Shown here: positions 42,322 to 51,758 of the stretch, piece by piece
How the letters are laid out: each line of letters begins with the position of its first letter
Numbering within the stretch: position 1 is the stretch's first letter
From: Enhydrobacter aerosaccus
GTDB taxonomy: Bacteria > Pseudomonadota > Alphaproteobacteria > Reyranellales > Reyranellaceae
Length of the DNA: 64,000 nucleotides
NCBI GenBank assembly: GCA_903832005.1
Contig: CAIKZO010000077.1
Coordinates: 1 to 64,000 of the forward strand
Reading direction: 5' to 3'
Translations under genes and position numbers: made by a program
The notes under the pieces: model-generated
What the model saw: the letters and a program-made list of their open reading frames with translations, nothing else
What the model was told of the DNA's origin: nothing
The model's database searches: none

Positions 42322-43167
42322 GTGAGATTGCTGCGGCTGGTCCTGCCGATCCTGGTGCTGGTCGGTGTTTCGTCCGCCCAAGCGCAGACGCTGGACTACG
42401 GATGGCGTGCGGGGATGGTGGTCTCGATCCTCGGCATGGACGGGCGCGACACGGCGCACGCCGTTATCCGCATCAAACATACCCGCGATAATGCCATCGC
42501 CTTCTGCCGGGACTTTGTGCGCAACGTCACCGAGGACTGCATCCGCGACACGCTGGCGGAAGAGACCCTCAAGGACACGCTCACCGGCAATTGCGACAGC
42601 GGTGAGTTCACCGATTTCTACGGCACGCACTACCGCTTCCTGGGACGCAATCCCAAGGCGGACTACTTCGCCGACGACAAATATCTCATCAAGGATCTCG
42701 ACGCGGACGAGATGGCCGACGGATCGGAGCGGAGTCGATACCTGATCAATCTGGGCGTCCATCGCGCGCTCTGCCCGGCGCACGCGCCGATCGATATGGA
42801 CGCTACCGTCGTCAGCATGGTGGGCCGCGACACGGCCGCCGCGGTCATTCACGTCAAGCACACGCACGAAGACGCGACGCATTCGTGCCAGGAGTCGGGG
42901 ACGGTGCAGAAGCCGACCGAGGCCTGCATCCGTGCGGAACTGGCCAAGCGGACGAAGGACACGGTGACCGCCGACTGTGTGAAGGGCGTGTTCACCGATT
43001 ATTACGGCAATCGTTATCAGGTCAGTCCGAACACCGATCCGACCTATCCCGCCGCCAAGGTCAACATCGTCAACCTGGCGACGGGCAAGAAGGTCGATCA
43101 GTTCTCAGCTGATCGCACGATCCGGCAGCCGCTGCCGATCTATCGTGCGCTCTGCCCGGGCTCTTAG
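42322..43167 (+). CDS. Secreted protein with a duplicated Cys-containing domain (unknown)
   Basis: 281 residues, GTG start. Leader RLLRLVLPILVLVGVSSAQA is followed by two related ~130-residue units. Unit 1 has VVSILGMDGRDTAHAVIRIK, FCRDFVRNVTEDCIRDTL and DFYGTHYRF; unit 2 has VVSMVGRDTAAAVIHVKHTH, CQESGTVQKPTEACIRAEL and DYYGNRYQV. Each unit holds Cys in equivalent positions (C...C...C and ALCP ends), suggesting intradomain disulfides. No family recognised. It ends 4 bases into the convergent gene's stop. Confidence 0.65.
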   Translation: MRLLRLVLPILVLVGVSSAQAQTLDYGWRAGMVVSILGMDGRDTAHAVIRIKHTRDNAIAFCRDFVRNVTEDCIRDTLAEETLKDTLTGNCDSGEFTDFYGTHYRFLGRNPKADYFADDKYLIKDLDADEMADGSERSRYLINLGVHRALCPAHAPIDMDATVVSMVGRDTAAAVIHVKHTHEDATHSCQESGTVQKPTEACIRAELAKRTKDTVTADCVKGVFTDYYGNRYQVSPNTDPTYPAAKVNIVNLATGKKVDQFSADRTIRQPLPIYRALCPGS

Positions 43168-44195
43168 TTACCGGGGCCGCGTTCCATCGAGTAGGGCTGC
43201 CAGCGCAGCAGCTTCGACTTCTCAAGCACCATCGGGTTGACGCAGGCGCGCGGCCACTTTCCGGAGAGCACCAGCGACAGTTCGGCGCCGACGCGGCGCT
43301 TGCGCGCCTTGTCGAAGCGGTCGGAGGCCGAGGCCACGTGCGCGGTCAAGATGACGTTGTCCATGCCGAGCAGCGGATTGTTGTGGCCGACCGGCTCGGT
43401 CTCGAGCACGTCGAGGCCGGCGCCGGCGATCCAGCCTTCCTGCAGCGCCTTGATCATGGCCGGCTCGTCCACCGTCGAGCCGCGGCCGGTGTTCACGAAC
43501 AGCGCCGTCTTCTTCATCTTCTTGAACTGAGCTTCCTTCATCAGGTGATGCGCGTCCTTGGTACCGGGCGCGTGCATCGAGACGATGTCGGAGCGCTGCA
43601 GCAGCTCGTCATAGCCGACCGGCTGCACGCCGTAGTCGCTCATCACCAGCTCCTCGATGTAGGGATCGTAGGCCAGCATCTGGAAGCCGAACGGTGCCGC
43701 ACGCTTGGCGACGGCGCGGGCGACATGGCCGAAGGAGATGAAGCCCAGGGTCATGCCCATCAAGCGCGGGAACTGGTAGAGGGCGGGGCGCGCCTTGGTC
43801 CACTCGCCCTTGCGCACCATGCGGTCCTGCTCGACCAGCCGGCGCCACGAAGCGAGGATGAGGGTCATGGCATGGTCGGCCACTTCCTCGATGAACGTGT
43901 CGGGCACGTTGGTGACCGGGATGCCCAGTTCCGTGGCGGTCGCGACATCGACCGAATCGACGCCGACGCTGCCCAGCGACACGACCTTCAGCTTCTTGCC
44001 GGCCTGGATCACCTTGGCGGAGATGGAGGGGCGGCCCTTGCCGTAGATCGCATCGGCATCGGCCACGGCCTTGATCAGGTCGTCCTCGGTGCCGGTAACT
44101 TCGACGATCTCCGCGCCGATATTGGCCAGGGTCTCCATTTCGAACGAATGGTCGGTCTTTCCGGGACCGGTCGTCACAATTTTGAATTTCGCCAC
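43164..44195 (-). CDS. 2-hydroxyacid dehydrogenase (phosphoglycerate dehydrogenase-like)
   Basis: 343 residues. Start GTG 44195 after GGAGGAGAC (product begins AKFKIVTTGPGKTDHSFEME). The Rossmann segment is LGFISFGHVARAVAKRAAPF, where the usual GxGxxG is changed to GFISFGHV; the catalytic Arg lies in NTGRGSTVDEPAM and His in LTAHVASASDRF. A distinctive C-terminal tail (LLRWQPYSMERGPGN) follows. Divergent from the phosphonate monoester hydrolase gene (69-base gap). Confidence 0.88.
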   Translation of the reverse strand: MAKFKIVTTGPGKTDHSFEMETLANIGAEIVEVTGTEDDLIKAVADADAIYGKGRPSISAKVIQAGKKLKVVSLGSVGVDSVDVATATELGIPVTNVPDTFIEEVADHAMTLILASWRRLVEQDRMVRKGEWTKARPALYQFPRLMGMTLGFISFGHVARAVAKRAAPFGFQMLAYDPYIEELVMSDYGVQPVGYDELLQRSDIVSMHAPGTKDAHHLMKEAQFKKMKKTALFVNTGRGSTVDEPAMIKALQEGWIAGAGLDVLETEPVGHNNPLLGMDNVILTAHVASASDRFDKARKRRVGAELSLVLSGKWPRACVNPMVLEKSKLLRWQPYSMERGPGN

Positions 44196-44264
44196 GTCTA
44201 GTCTCCTCCGCTTGTTTGTCCGACTGTACCGTATAATCGTGCCGGTCCAACCTTGAGGAAACGC

Positions 44265-45794
44265 ATGCCAGCCAAGAACGTCCTGTTGATCGTGGTTGAC
44301 CAGTGGCGCGGCCTGATGCTGCCCAAGTTGGGAGCGGACTACTTGAAGCTTCCCAACCTCGACCGGCTGTGCGCCGAAGGCGTGACCTTCCGCAATCATT
44401 TCACCCAGTGCGTGCCCTGCGGCCCGGCGCGGGCCAGCCTGCTGACCGGCCAGTACCTGATGAACCATCGCGCCGTGCAGAACACGATTCCGCTGGCGAG
44501 TCGGTTCACCAACCTCGCACAGGAACTGCGGCGCGGCGGCTACGATCCCGCGCTGGTCGGCTACACCACGACGACGCCAGATCCGCGCACGACGTCGCCG
44601 AACGATCCGCGCTTCTTCGTCCTGGGCGACATCATGGAGGGCTTCCATTCGGTCGGCGCCTTCGAGAACCGCGACGCCTATTTCGGCTGGGTCGAAGGGC
44701 AGGGCTTCAAGCTGCCCAAGAACCGCGACGACGTCTGGCTGCCGCAAGGCCCTGCGAGCGCGGGGGCGACGGCGCAGCCGGCGGTCATTCCGGAGGAACT
44801 CTCCGACACCGCGTGGTTCACCGAGCGTGGGCTCGCCTATCTGCGGGGCCGCGCCGGCAAGCCGTGGTTCCTGCATCTGGGCTATTACCGGCCGCATCCG
44901 CCGTTCATCGCCTCGGCGCCCTACAACGCGATGTACAAGCCCGAAGACATGCCGAAGCCTGTGCGCGCTGCGTCGGCCGCCGAGGAAGCCAAGCAGAACG
45001 CGCTGCTGGCCTACTATGTGAACAACATCAAGCAGGCGAGCTTCTTCCAGGACGGCAAGGCGCTGGGCTCGGAGATGACCGAGGAACAGATCGCCCAGAT
45101 GCGCGCGACCTATTGCGGCTTGATGAGCGAGATCGACGATCATCTTGGCCGGGTGTTCGACTACTTGAAAGAGACCGGCCAGTGGGACGACACGCTGATC
45201 GTCTTCACCTGCGATCACGGCGAGCAATCGGGCGATCATCACCTGCTGGGCAAGATTGGCTACTTCGACGAGTCCTACCGCATCCCGATGATCATCCGCG
45301 ATCCGGGCGCCGACGCGAACGCCACGCGCGGGACGATCGTGGAGAAGTTCACCGAGACCATCGACACCATGCCGACGATCCTCGAATGGCTCGACCTCCC
45401 GGTGCCGCGCCAGTGCGACGGTCGTTCGCTGCTGCCGTTCTGCTCGAGCGGGGCGCCGTCCGATTGGCGGACGGAAGTGCACTACGAATTCGATTTCCGC
45501 GATCTGCACTATAGCCAGCCGGAATCGTCGCTCGGCGTGCCGATGGATAAATGCGGTCTCGCTGTCGTGCAGGACGAGAACTACAAGTACGTCCACTTCG
45601 CAGCTCTTCCGCCGCTGTTCTTCGACCTCAAGGCGGATCCCGGCCAGTTCGTGAACCGCGCGACCGATCCTGCCTATGCCGCTCGCATGGGCGAGTACGC
45701 CGCCAAGATGCTGAACTGGCGCCTGGGTTTCGCGGAGCGCTCGCTGACCGGCTACCGCTCCTCGCCCCGCGGGCTGGAGGTGCGCGCGGCGTGA
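44265..45794 (+). CDS. Phosphonate monoester hydrolase (alkaline phosphatase/sulfatase superfamily)
   Basis: 509 residues. It starts KNVLLIVVDQWRG, with the catalytic Cys at residue 52 in QCVPCGPARASLLTGQYLM (CxPxR, expected to become formylglycine). TTTTPDPRTTSPNDPRFFVL, LHLGYYRPHPPF and CDHGEQSGDHHLLGKIGYFD closely match phosphonate monoester hydrolases known from Rhizobium and Burkholderia. These hydrolyse phosphonate monoesters, phosphodiesters and sulfate esters. A formylglycine-generating system must be encoded elsewhere. GAGGAAACGC precedes ATG 44265. Confidence 0.9.
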   Translation: MPAKNVLLIVVDQWRGLMLPKLGADYLKLPNLDRLCAEGVTFRNHFTQCVPCGPARASLLTGQYLMNHRAVQNTIPLASRFTNLAQELRRGGYDPALVGYTTTTPDPRTTSPNDPRFFVLGDIMEGFHSVGAFENRDAYFGWVEGQGFKLPKNRDDVWLPQGPASAGATAQPAVIPEELSDTAWFTERGLAYLRGRAGKPWFLHLGYYRPHPPFIASAPYNAMYKPEDMPKPVRAASAAEEAKQNALLAYYVNNIKQASFFQDGKALGSEMTEEQIAQMRATYCGLMSEIDDHLGRVFDYLKETGQWDDTLIVFTCDHGEQSGDHHLLGKIGYFDESYRIPMIIRDPGADANATRGTIVEKFTETIDTMPTILEWLDLPVPRQCDGRSLLPFCSSGAPSDWRTEVHYEFDFRDLHYSQPESSLGVPMDKCGLAVVQDENYKYVHFAALPPLFFDLKADPGQFVNRATDPAYAARMGEYAAKMLNWRLGFAERSLTGYRSSPRGLEVRAA

Positions 45795-45814
45795 TCGGGC
45801 TGTAAAGTCGGGAC

Positions 45815-46510
45815 ATGGAAAAAGACACCTACCGCCGGCCAGCCGCCGGCCAGCATCCCGCCAACCTGTCGCCGGCCTACAAGTCGACGCCGACGCGGTC
45901 GCCCAAGCAGCCGGCGATCGTGCTGCCGCAGAGCCTGTCGGAAATCACCGGCCCGTCGCTCGCCACTGAGCGGCTGAATGCGCTGGAGAGCGACCTTACC
46001 AAGCAGCGCATGGGCGAGCCGTTGGGCGAGCGCATCGTGGTTCATGGTCGCGTGCTCGACGAGGACGGCAAGCCGGTGCCCAAGGCGATGCTGGAGATCT
46101 GGCAGTGCAACGCCGCCGGCCGCTATCACCATCCGGGCGACCAGCACGACGCGCCGCTCGATCCCAACTTCACCGGCGGTGGCCGCGCCCGCGCCGACGA
46201 AGAGGGCAAGTACGAGTTCATCACCATCAAGCCCGGCGCCTATCCGTGGAAGAACCACCACAACGCCTGGCGCCCCGCGCACATCCACTTCTCGCTGTTC
46301 GGGCCGGCATTCGCGACGCGCCTGATCACGCAGATGTATTTCCCCGACGATCCGCTGCTGGGCTACGACCCGATCTACCAATCGGTGCCCGAAGCCGCGC
46401 GCAAGCGCCTGCAGGCGCGGTTCGACATCGAGACGACGCGGCCGGAATGGGCGCTCGCCTACAAGTTCGACATCGTACTGCGTGGCCGCAACGCCACGCC
46501 GATGGAGTAG
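45815..46510 (+). CDS. pcaH: Protocatechuate 3,4-dioxygenase beta subunit
   Basis: 231 residues, catalytic subunit of the intradiol dioxygenase that opens protocatechuate to 3-carboxy-cis,cis-muconate. All four Fe(III) ligands are present with family spacing: Y104 (AGRYHH), Y143 (GAYPWKNHHN), H156 and H158 (RPAHIHFS). It is followed after 4 bases by pcaG and then pcaB, so the first two steps of the beta-ketoadipate branch are encoded together. No pcaD, pcaC or regulator appears in the window. Confidence 0.95.
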   Translation: MEKDTYRRPAAGQHPANLSPAYKSTPTRSPKQPAIVLPQSLSEITGPSLATERLNALESDLTKQRMGEPLGERIVVHGRVLDEDGKPVPKAMLEIWQCNAAGRYHHPGDQHDAPLDPNFTGGGRARADEEGKYEFITIKPGAYPWKNHHNAWRPAHIHFSLFGPAFATRLITQMYFPDDPLLGYDPIYQSVPEAARKRLQARFDIETTRPEWALAYKFDIVLRGRNATPME

Positions 46511-46514
46511 ACCC

Positions 46515-47078
46515 GTGTCGCATGTTTTGACTCCGTCGCAGACGATCGGCCCGTTCTATTTCGGCACCCTGGTGAACGGCTATCGCGCCGACCTCGCGCC
46601 TGCGGGTGTGGCGGGCGAGCGTATCGAACTGGTGCTGTCGCTGTTCGACACTGAAGGCGTGCTGGTGCCCGACGGTCTGTTCGAGATCTGGCAGGCCAAC
46701 AGCCACGGCCGCTACAACCATCCCGACGACCGGCGCAACCTGCCGCTCGATGCGGGCTTCGAGGGCTTCGGCCGCGCCTCCACCGACATGAAGGGCGAGG
46801 CGCACTTCACGACGGTGCGTCCGGGTCGCGTGCCGTGGCCGGCGGGCGGCGAGCAGGCCGCGCACGTCAACATCAACGTCTTCGCGCGCGGCGTGCTCAA
46901 CCGCCTCGCCACACGACTCTATTTCGACGGCGATCCGGCGCTTGCCGAGGACCCCGTGCTGAAGCTGGTCGATGCCAAGCGGCGGCCGACCTTGATCGCC
47001 AAGCGCGATGCCGGCGGTGTCTGGCGCCTGCCGATCCATATCGGCGGCGGGCGCGAAACTGTCTTCTTCGACGTCTGA
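46515..47078 (+). CDS. pcaG: Protocatechuate 3,4-dioxygenase alpha subunit
   Basis: 187 residues, GTG start (SHVLTPSQTIGPFYFG). It shares the intradiol fold with PcaH (GLFEIWQANSHGRYNHPDD) but the iron-binding HxH is replaced by AAHVNINVF, as in alpha subunits. It forms the alpha-beta protomer with PcaH and shapes the substrate pocket. Directly downstream of pcaH. Confidence 0.94.
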   Translation: MSHVLTPSQTIGPFYFGTLVNGYRADLAPAGVAGERIELVLSLFDTEGVLVPDGLFEIWQANSHGRYNHPDDRRNLPLDAGFEGFGRASTDMKGEAHFTTVRPGRVPWPAGGEQAAHVNINVFARGVLNRLATRLYFDGDPALAEDPVLKLVDAKRRPTLIAKRDAGGVWRLPIHIGGGRETVFFDV

Positions 47079-47082
47079 TCCC

Positions 47083-48396
47083 ATGGCCGGTCGTCTGGTG
47101 AATGCGTTGGGCTCGGCGTCGCGGACGGCCGAAGCCTTCTCCGATTCCGCCACGTTGCGGCACATGCTGCGCTTTGAAGCAGCTCTCGCGCATGCGACGG
47201 CGGCCGCGGGCCTGATCCCGAAGAAGGCCGCCGCCGCGATCGAGCGGGCGTGCGACGCCACGCTCTACGATTTCGGGCCGTTGGCCGAAGCCGCGCGCCG
47301 CACGGCGACGCTCACCGTGCCGGTGGTCAAGGCGCTGACGGCCGAGGTGAAGAAGCGCAACGCGGCCGCGGCGGCCTACGTGCATTGGGGCGCCACCAGC
47401 CAGGACGTGCTCGATTGCGCGATGGTGCTGCAGCTGGGCGAGGCACTGCCGCCGTTGCTGAAGGACCTCGGCACGATCGTCGATGCGCTGGCCAGGCTCG
47501 CGAAGAAACATCGCACGACGACGATGCTGGGACGCACGCTGCTCCAGCCCGCGACGCCGCTGGCGTTGGGCCAGAAGATCGCCGGCTGGGCGTCGGACAT
47601 CGACCGCGCCAAGCGGCGCCTGGCCGAGAGTTTCGCCGAGACGCAGATCGTGCAGTTCGGCGGCGCCTCGGGCTCGCTCTCGGCGTTGGGTGCCAAAGCC
47701 GAGCCGGTGATGAAGCTGCTGGCCCGACAACTGGAACTCACGCTGCCGCCCGGTCCGTGGTTCACGCAGCGCGTGCGCGTGGCCGCTCTGGCGCAGGACA
47801 TCGCGCTGGTCTGCGGTGCGCTGGGCAAGGCTGCACGCGACATCTCGTTGATGATGCAGATCGAAGTGGGTGAGGCCTCGGAGCCGTCAGGTCCCGGCCG
47901 CGGTGGTTCCTCGACCATGCCGCACAAGCGCAACCCGGTTGGTGCGGCGCTTATCCTGGCCGCCGCGAACCGCGCGCCGCATCTCGCGGCCACGATCGTA
48001 TCGGGCATGGTCCAGGAGCATGAGCGCGCATTGGGCGGCTGGCAGTCGGAATGGCCGACCCTCGCGGCGCTGTGCGAGACCCTGGGCTCTGCCGTCGAGG
48101 CGATGGCTGAAGTGGCACCCGGCCTCGCGATTGATGCCGACGCGATCCAAGCCAACATGGACGCGACGGAACCAGCCGTGTTCGCCGAGCGCGCGACCTT
48201 CCTGCTCGCCGAGAAGATGGGCAAGGAAAAGGCGCATGCCCTGGTCGAGGCCGCGCTCGCAGAATCGGCAAAGGGTGGCGGCTCGTTCATCGAGGCGCTG
48301 GGCCAGCTCAAGAAAGAGCTGTCCGACGAGAAGACACTGCTGGGCTACTCACCCAAGTTCGTGGATCGGCTGCTGGCGGACCTCAAACGTAGGTGA
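47083..48396 (+). CDS. pcaB: 3-carboxy-cis,cis-muconate cycloisomerase
   Basis: 437 residues, fumarase/aspartase superfamily. The signature GGSSTMPHKRNPVGAALI lies near residues 272-289, with VHWGATSQDVLDCAMVL and QLGEALPPLL earlier. It converts 3-carboxymuconate to 4-carboxymuconolactone, the step after PcaGH. ATG 47083 follows pcaG by 4 bases. The length is normal for bacterial PcaB. Confidence 0.94.
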   Translation: MAGRLVNALGSASRTAEAFSDSATLRHMLRFEAALAHATAAAGLIPKKAAAAIERACDATLYDFGPLAEAARRTATLTVPVVKALTAEVKKRNAAAAAYVHWGATSQDVLDCAMVLQLGEALPPLLKDLGTIVDALARLAKKHRTTTMLGRTLLQPATPLALGQKIAGWASDIDRAKRRLAESFAETQIVQFGGASGSLSALGAKAEPVMKLLARQLELTLPPGPWFTQRVRVAALAQDIALVCGALGKAARDISLMMQIEVGEASEPSGPGRGGSSTMPHKRNPVGAALILAAANRAPHLAATIVSGMVQEHERALGGWQSEWPTLAALCETLGSAVEAMAEVAPGLAIDADAIQANMDATEPAVFAERATFLLAEKMGKEKAHALVEAALAESAKGGGSFIEALGQLKKELSDEKTLLGYSPKFVDRLLADLKRR

Positions 48397-48407
48397 AGAG
48401 CCTGCTC

Positions 48408-48424
48408 TTGGCACGAGAGTCGCA
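48408..48424 (+). promoter_or_regulatory. Sigma-54-type promoter candidate before the binding protein gene
   Basis: TTGGCACGAGAGTCGCA matches the consensus TGGCACG-N4-TTGC with one change (TCGC), with GG and GC at the exact spacing. It lies 36 bases before ATG 48461 and just after pcaB, so the binding protein is likely transcribed on its own. Confidence 0.55.
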
Positions 48425-48460
48425 TGGAATGTGCGATTCTCGAATGGCCAGGGGAAAATA

Positions 48461-50053
48461 ATGAAGCTTTCACGCCGCTCAGTGCTCGCCGGAACCGCTG
48501 CCCTCACGCTGCCGCAGGCGGCCTGGGCGCAGGAAAAGGTGGTGCGCTACGCCATCTCCATGGCCGATATCCCGCTCACCACCGGCCAGCCCGATCGCGG
48601 TGCCGGCGGCTATCAATATACCGGCCTCACGATCTATGACCCGCTGATCGCTTGGGAGCTCGATGTCGAGGACCGGCCGGGCAAGATGATTCCGGGCCTC
48701 GCGACCGAGTGGAAGGTGAACGAGGCCGACAAGACGCTGTGGACGTTCAAGCTGCGCGAGGGCGTGAAGTTCCATGACGGCTCGGCTTTCGATGCCGACG
48801 CGGTGATGTGGAACTTCGAGAAGATCTTCAACAAGGATGCTCCGCAGTTCGATACACGTCAGGCCGCGCAGGTGCGTCCGCGCATTCCGGGCATGGCGGG
48901 CGTCGGGAGCTACAAGAAGACCGGTCCGATGGAGATCGAGGTCAAGACCAAGGACGTCGATTCGCTCTTCCCCTATCAGTTCCTGTGGTTCCTCGTATCG
49001 AGCCCGACTCAGTGGGAGAAGGTCGGCAAGGACTGGAACAAGTTTGCGTCGGATCCGTCCGGCACCGGCCCGTTCAAGCTGGCGCGCCTCGTGCCGCGCG
49101 AGCGTGCCGAGCTGGTGAAGAACGATGGCTATTGGAATCCCAAGCGCATTCCCAAGACCGACAAGATGATCCTGCTCTGCGTGCCGGAGGATTCGACGCG
49201 CAGCGCCGCGCTGCTCTCCGGCGCCGCCGACATGATCGATGCGCCGGCGCCCGACGCGATCGATCGCCTGAAGCAAAGCGGCGCGCGCATCGCCAGCAAC
49301 ATCACGCCACACGTGTTCCAGTACCATCCTTCGGTGCAGCCGGGCTCGCCGTGGGCCGACATCAAGGTGCGCAAGGCGGCCAACCTCGCGATCGACCGTG
49401 ACGCGATCGTGGGCCTGCTCAAGGGTCTCGCGAAGCCCGCCTACGGCGAGGTCGACCGCTCGAGCCCGTGGTTCGGCAAGCCCACCTTCATCCTAAAGTA
49501 TGCGCCCGACGAGGCGCGCAAGCTCATGACCGAGGCGGGCTACAGCAAGGACAAGCCGATGAAGACCAAGGTCTCCATCCAGGCCGGCGGCACCTTCCAG
49601 ACGGTGAACGAGGCGATCCAGGAGATGTTCAAGGAGATCTACATCGATCTCGGCATCGTGCCGCTCGACCTCGAGGCGCTGATGACCGGATGGCGCAGCG
49701 GCGCCAAGGCCGACATGAACAGGGACGTGCAGGCGACCAACGTCACGCACGTCACGTCCGATCCGTTCTATGCCGTGAACCGCTTCTTTGCGTCCGACCA
49801 GATGGCGCCGGTCGGCGTGAACTGGAGCGGCTACAAGAACGCCGAGGTCGACAAGATTGTGCTCGAGCTCAAGAACACCTTCGATCCGGTCAAGCAGGAC
49901 GAGCTGGCGGCCAAGGCCCATGCGCTCGCGGTCGACGATGCCGCGATGATCTGGGTCTATCACGACACCACGCCGCACGCGCTCTCGGCCAAGATCAAGT
50001 CCTATACCCAGGCCCAGAGCTGGTTCCAGGATATCGGACTGGTAGGCGTCTGA
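48461..50053 (+). CDS. Orphan family-5 ABC substrate-binding protein
   Basis: 530 residues. Twin-arginine-like leader SRRSVLAGTAALTLPQAAWA. Family 5 landmarks are TFKLREGVKFHDGSAFDADA near residue 94, KLARLVPRERAELVKNDGYW and VRKAANLAIDRDAIVGLLKG. GGGGAAA lies upstream of the ATG. There is no permease or ATPase next to it, so it must use components encoded elsewhere. The putative sigma-54 promoter suggests a nitrogen-containing ligand such as a peptide or opine (inference). Confidence 0.9.
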   Translation: MKLSRRSVLAGTAALTLPQAAWAQEKVVRYAISMADIPLTTGQPDRGAGGYQYTGLTIYDPLIAWELDVEDRPGKMIPGLATEWKVNEADKTLWTFKLREGVKFHDGSAFDADAVMWNFEKIFNKDAPQFDTRQAAQVRPRIPGMAGVGSYKKTGPMEIEVKTKDVDSLFPYQFLWFLVSSPTQWEKVGKDWNKFASDPSGTGPFKLARLVPRERAELVKNDGYWNPKRIPKTDKMILLCVPEDSTRSAALLSGAADMIDAPAPDAIDRLKQSGARIASNITPHVFQYHPSVQPGSPWADIKVRKAANLAIDRDAIVGLLKGLAKPAYGEVDRSSPWFGKPTFILKYAPDEARKLMTEAGYSKDKPMKTKVSIQAGGTFQTVNEAIQEMFKEIYIDLGIVPLDLEALMTGWRSGAKADMNRDVQATNVTHVTSDPFYAVNRFFASDQMAPVGVNWSGYKNAEVDKIVLELKNTFDPVKQDELAAKAHALAVDDAAMIWVYHDTTPHALSAKIKSYTQAQSWFQDIGLVGV

Positions 50054-50092
50054 CGCATCGCATTGGGCGCAATCGTGCGGTAGAACCGCACG

Positions 50093-50728
50093 ATGTTGCT
50101 GAAGAACCCGATCCCTGAGGGCTGCACGGTCTATTACGTGCGGCACGGCCAAACCGACTGGAATGCGCAGGAGCGCATGATCGGTCTCACTGATCTGCCG
50201 CTCAATGATCTGGGGCGGCAGCAAGCTGCCGGCGCGGGATCGCTGCTGGGCTGGCTGGACAAGAAAGCCGGGGAACTGGATTTCGTCGCGGGGCCGCTGC
50301 TCCGGACGCGCCAGACCGCCGAGATCGTGCGCACGACGCTCGGGTTGGACGCCGCGGCCTATCGCCAGGACGCGCGCCTGAAGGAACTCGACTTCGGCAA
50401 ATGGGAGGGGCTGACCTGGCCCCAGATCCGCGAGACCGATCCGGCGAACTTTGCGCTGCGTCAGGCCGATCCGTGGGGCTTTCCCATGCCGGGCGGCGAG
50501 AGCTACGCCCAAGTCGCCGAACGGGTGGGCGAGTGTCTTGCTTCGGTGCGCTGCGACACGGTGATCGTTTCCCACGGCGGGATATGCCGGACGGTGCTGG
50601 CGCTTGCGGCAGGCTTTGCGGTCGAACAGACGCCCAAGCTCAGGATCCCGCAGAACCAGATCCTGATCCTGCGCGATGGCCGCTTTGCCTGGGTGCAGTC
50701 GACGACCGAAATGGGAATCCTGGGCTAA
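50093..50728 (+). CDS. Histidine phosphatase family protein (phosphoglycerate mutase-like)
   Basis: 211 residues. The phosphohistidine motif YYVRHGQTDWN has the catalytic His at residue 18. GPLLRTRQTAEIVR and the second catalytic His in VIVSHGGICRTVLALA complete the site. It acts on small phosphate esters in the cytoplasm; individual substrates vary widely. It converges with greB across a 4-base gap. Confidence 0.9.
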   Translation: MLLKNPIPEGCTVYYVRHGQTDWNAQERMIGLTDLPLNDLGRQQAAGAGSLLGWLDKKAGELDFVAGPLLRTRQTAEIVRTTLGLDAAAYRQDARLKELDFGKWEGLTWPQIRETDPANFALRQADPWGFPMPGGESYAQVAERVGECLASVRCDTVIVSHGGICRTVLALAAGFAVEQTPKLRIPQNQILILRDGRFAWVQSTTEMGILG

Positions 50729-50732
50729 GGCC

Positions 50733-51284
<552 letters not shown>

Positions 51285-51297
51285 GGCCTCCATCCTA

Positions 51298-51672
51298 TCA
51301 AACAAGCGGCGCCAGCGAGAGGGCGGCCATTGCCACGAAAATCGGCCAGGCGAAGTGCTTCCAGCGGCTCGACAACGCGATCACGACGGCTGTCGCGAGG
51401 AACGTTGCAGCGATTGCCATCAGGGCCGCCCGGATCTGGAAACCGGGAGGCGACAGGGCCAGCGCCGCCAGGATCGTGCCCAGGCCGCACCAAGCGAGCG
51501 TCGTCAGATGCCATGCCCAGCGCAAAGTCGAGCCCGCGAACCGGCTGCGCGCCAGCATGCCGGTCGGTTGGGAGAGCAGGGGGCGTATCAGGCGGGTCTC
51601 GCCCAGCCAGGAGTGGGCGGCGCCGAGCGCCCAGGCGAGCAGTGCGACGGCGAGCAACGCAACGGTCGTCAT
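51298..51672 (-). CDS. Small membrane protein (hypothetical), TetR-linked
   Basis: 124 residues with about four hydrophobic segments (VALLAVALLAWALGAAHSW, LTTLAWCGLGTILAALAL, AALMAIAATFLATAVVIAL, WPIFVAMAALSLAPLV). No family is assigned with confidence. GGGAGG lies before ATG 51672. It is divergent from the TetR regulator, with an operator-like palindrome 15 bases before its start, so it is probably the regulator's target. Confidence 0.7.
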   Translation of the reverse strand: MTTVALLAVALLAWALGAAHSWLGETRLIRPLLSQPTGMLARSRFAGSTLRWAWHLTTLAWCGLGTILAALALSPPGFQIRAALMAIAATFLATAVVIALSSRWKHFAWPIFVAMAALSLAPLV

Positions 51673-51687
51673 GTCCGGCCTCCCTTT

Positions 51688-51705
51688 CCATACGGTTCCG
51701 TATGG
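51688..51705. promoter_or_regulatory. TetR operator candidate 1 (CCATACGGTTCCGTATGG)
   Basis: Perfect 8-base arms CCATACGG and CCGTATGG around TT. It lies between the divergent membrane-protein and TetR genes, and a second imperfect copy lies 47 bases away. TetR dimers typically bind such palindromes. Confidence 0.65.
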
Positions 51706-51734
51706 AGAGAAGTAGGAGGCTCGCTTGCCGCTGT

Positions 51735-51752
51735 CAATACGCCACCGTATGG
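51735..51752. promoter_or_regulatory. TetR operator candidate 2 (CAATACGCCACCGTATGG)
   Basis: Imperfect copy of operator 1: the right arm CCGTATGG is identical and the left arm CAATACGC matches at 6 of 8. It ends 6 bases before the TetR ATG, so binding would block the regulator's own translation start region or promoter. Confidence 0.55.
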
Positions 51753-51758
51753 TTGGGC

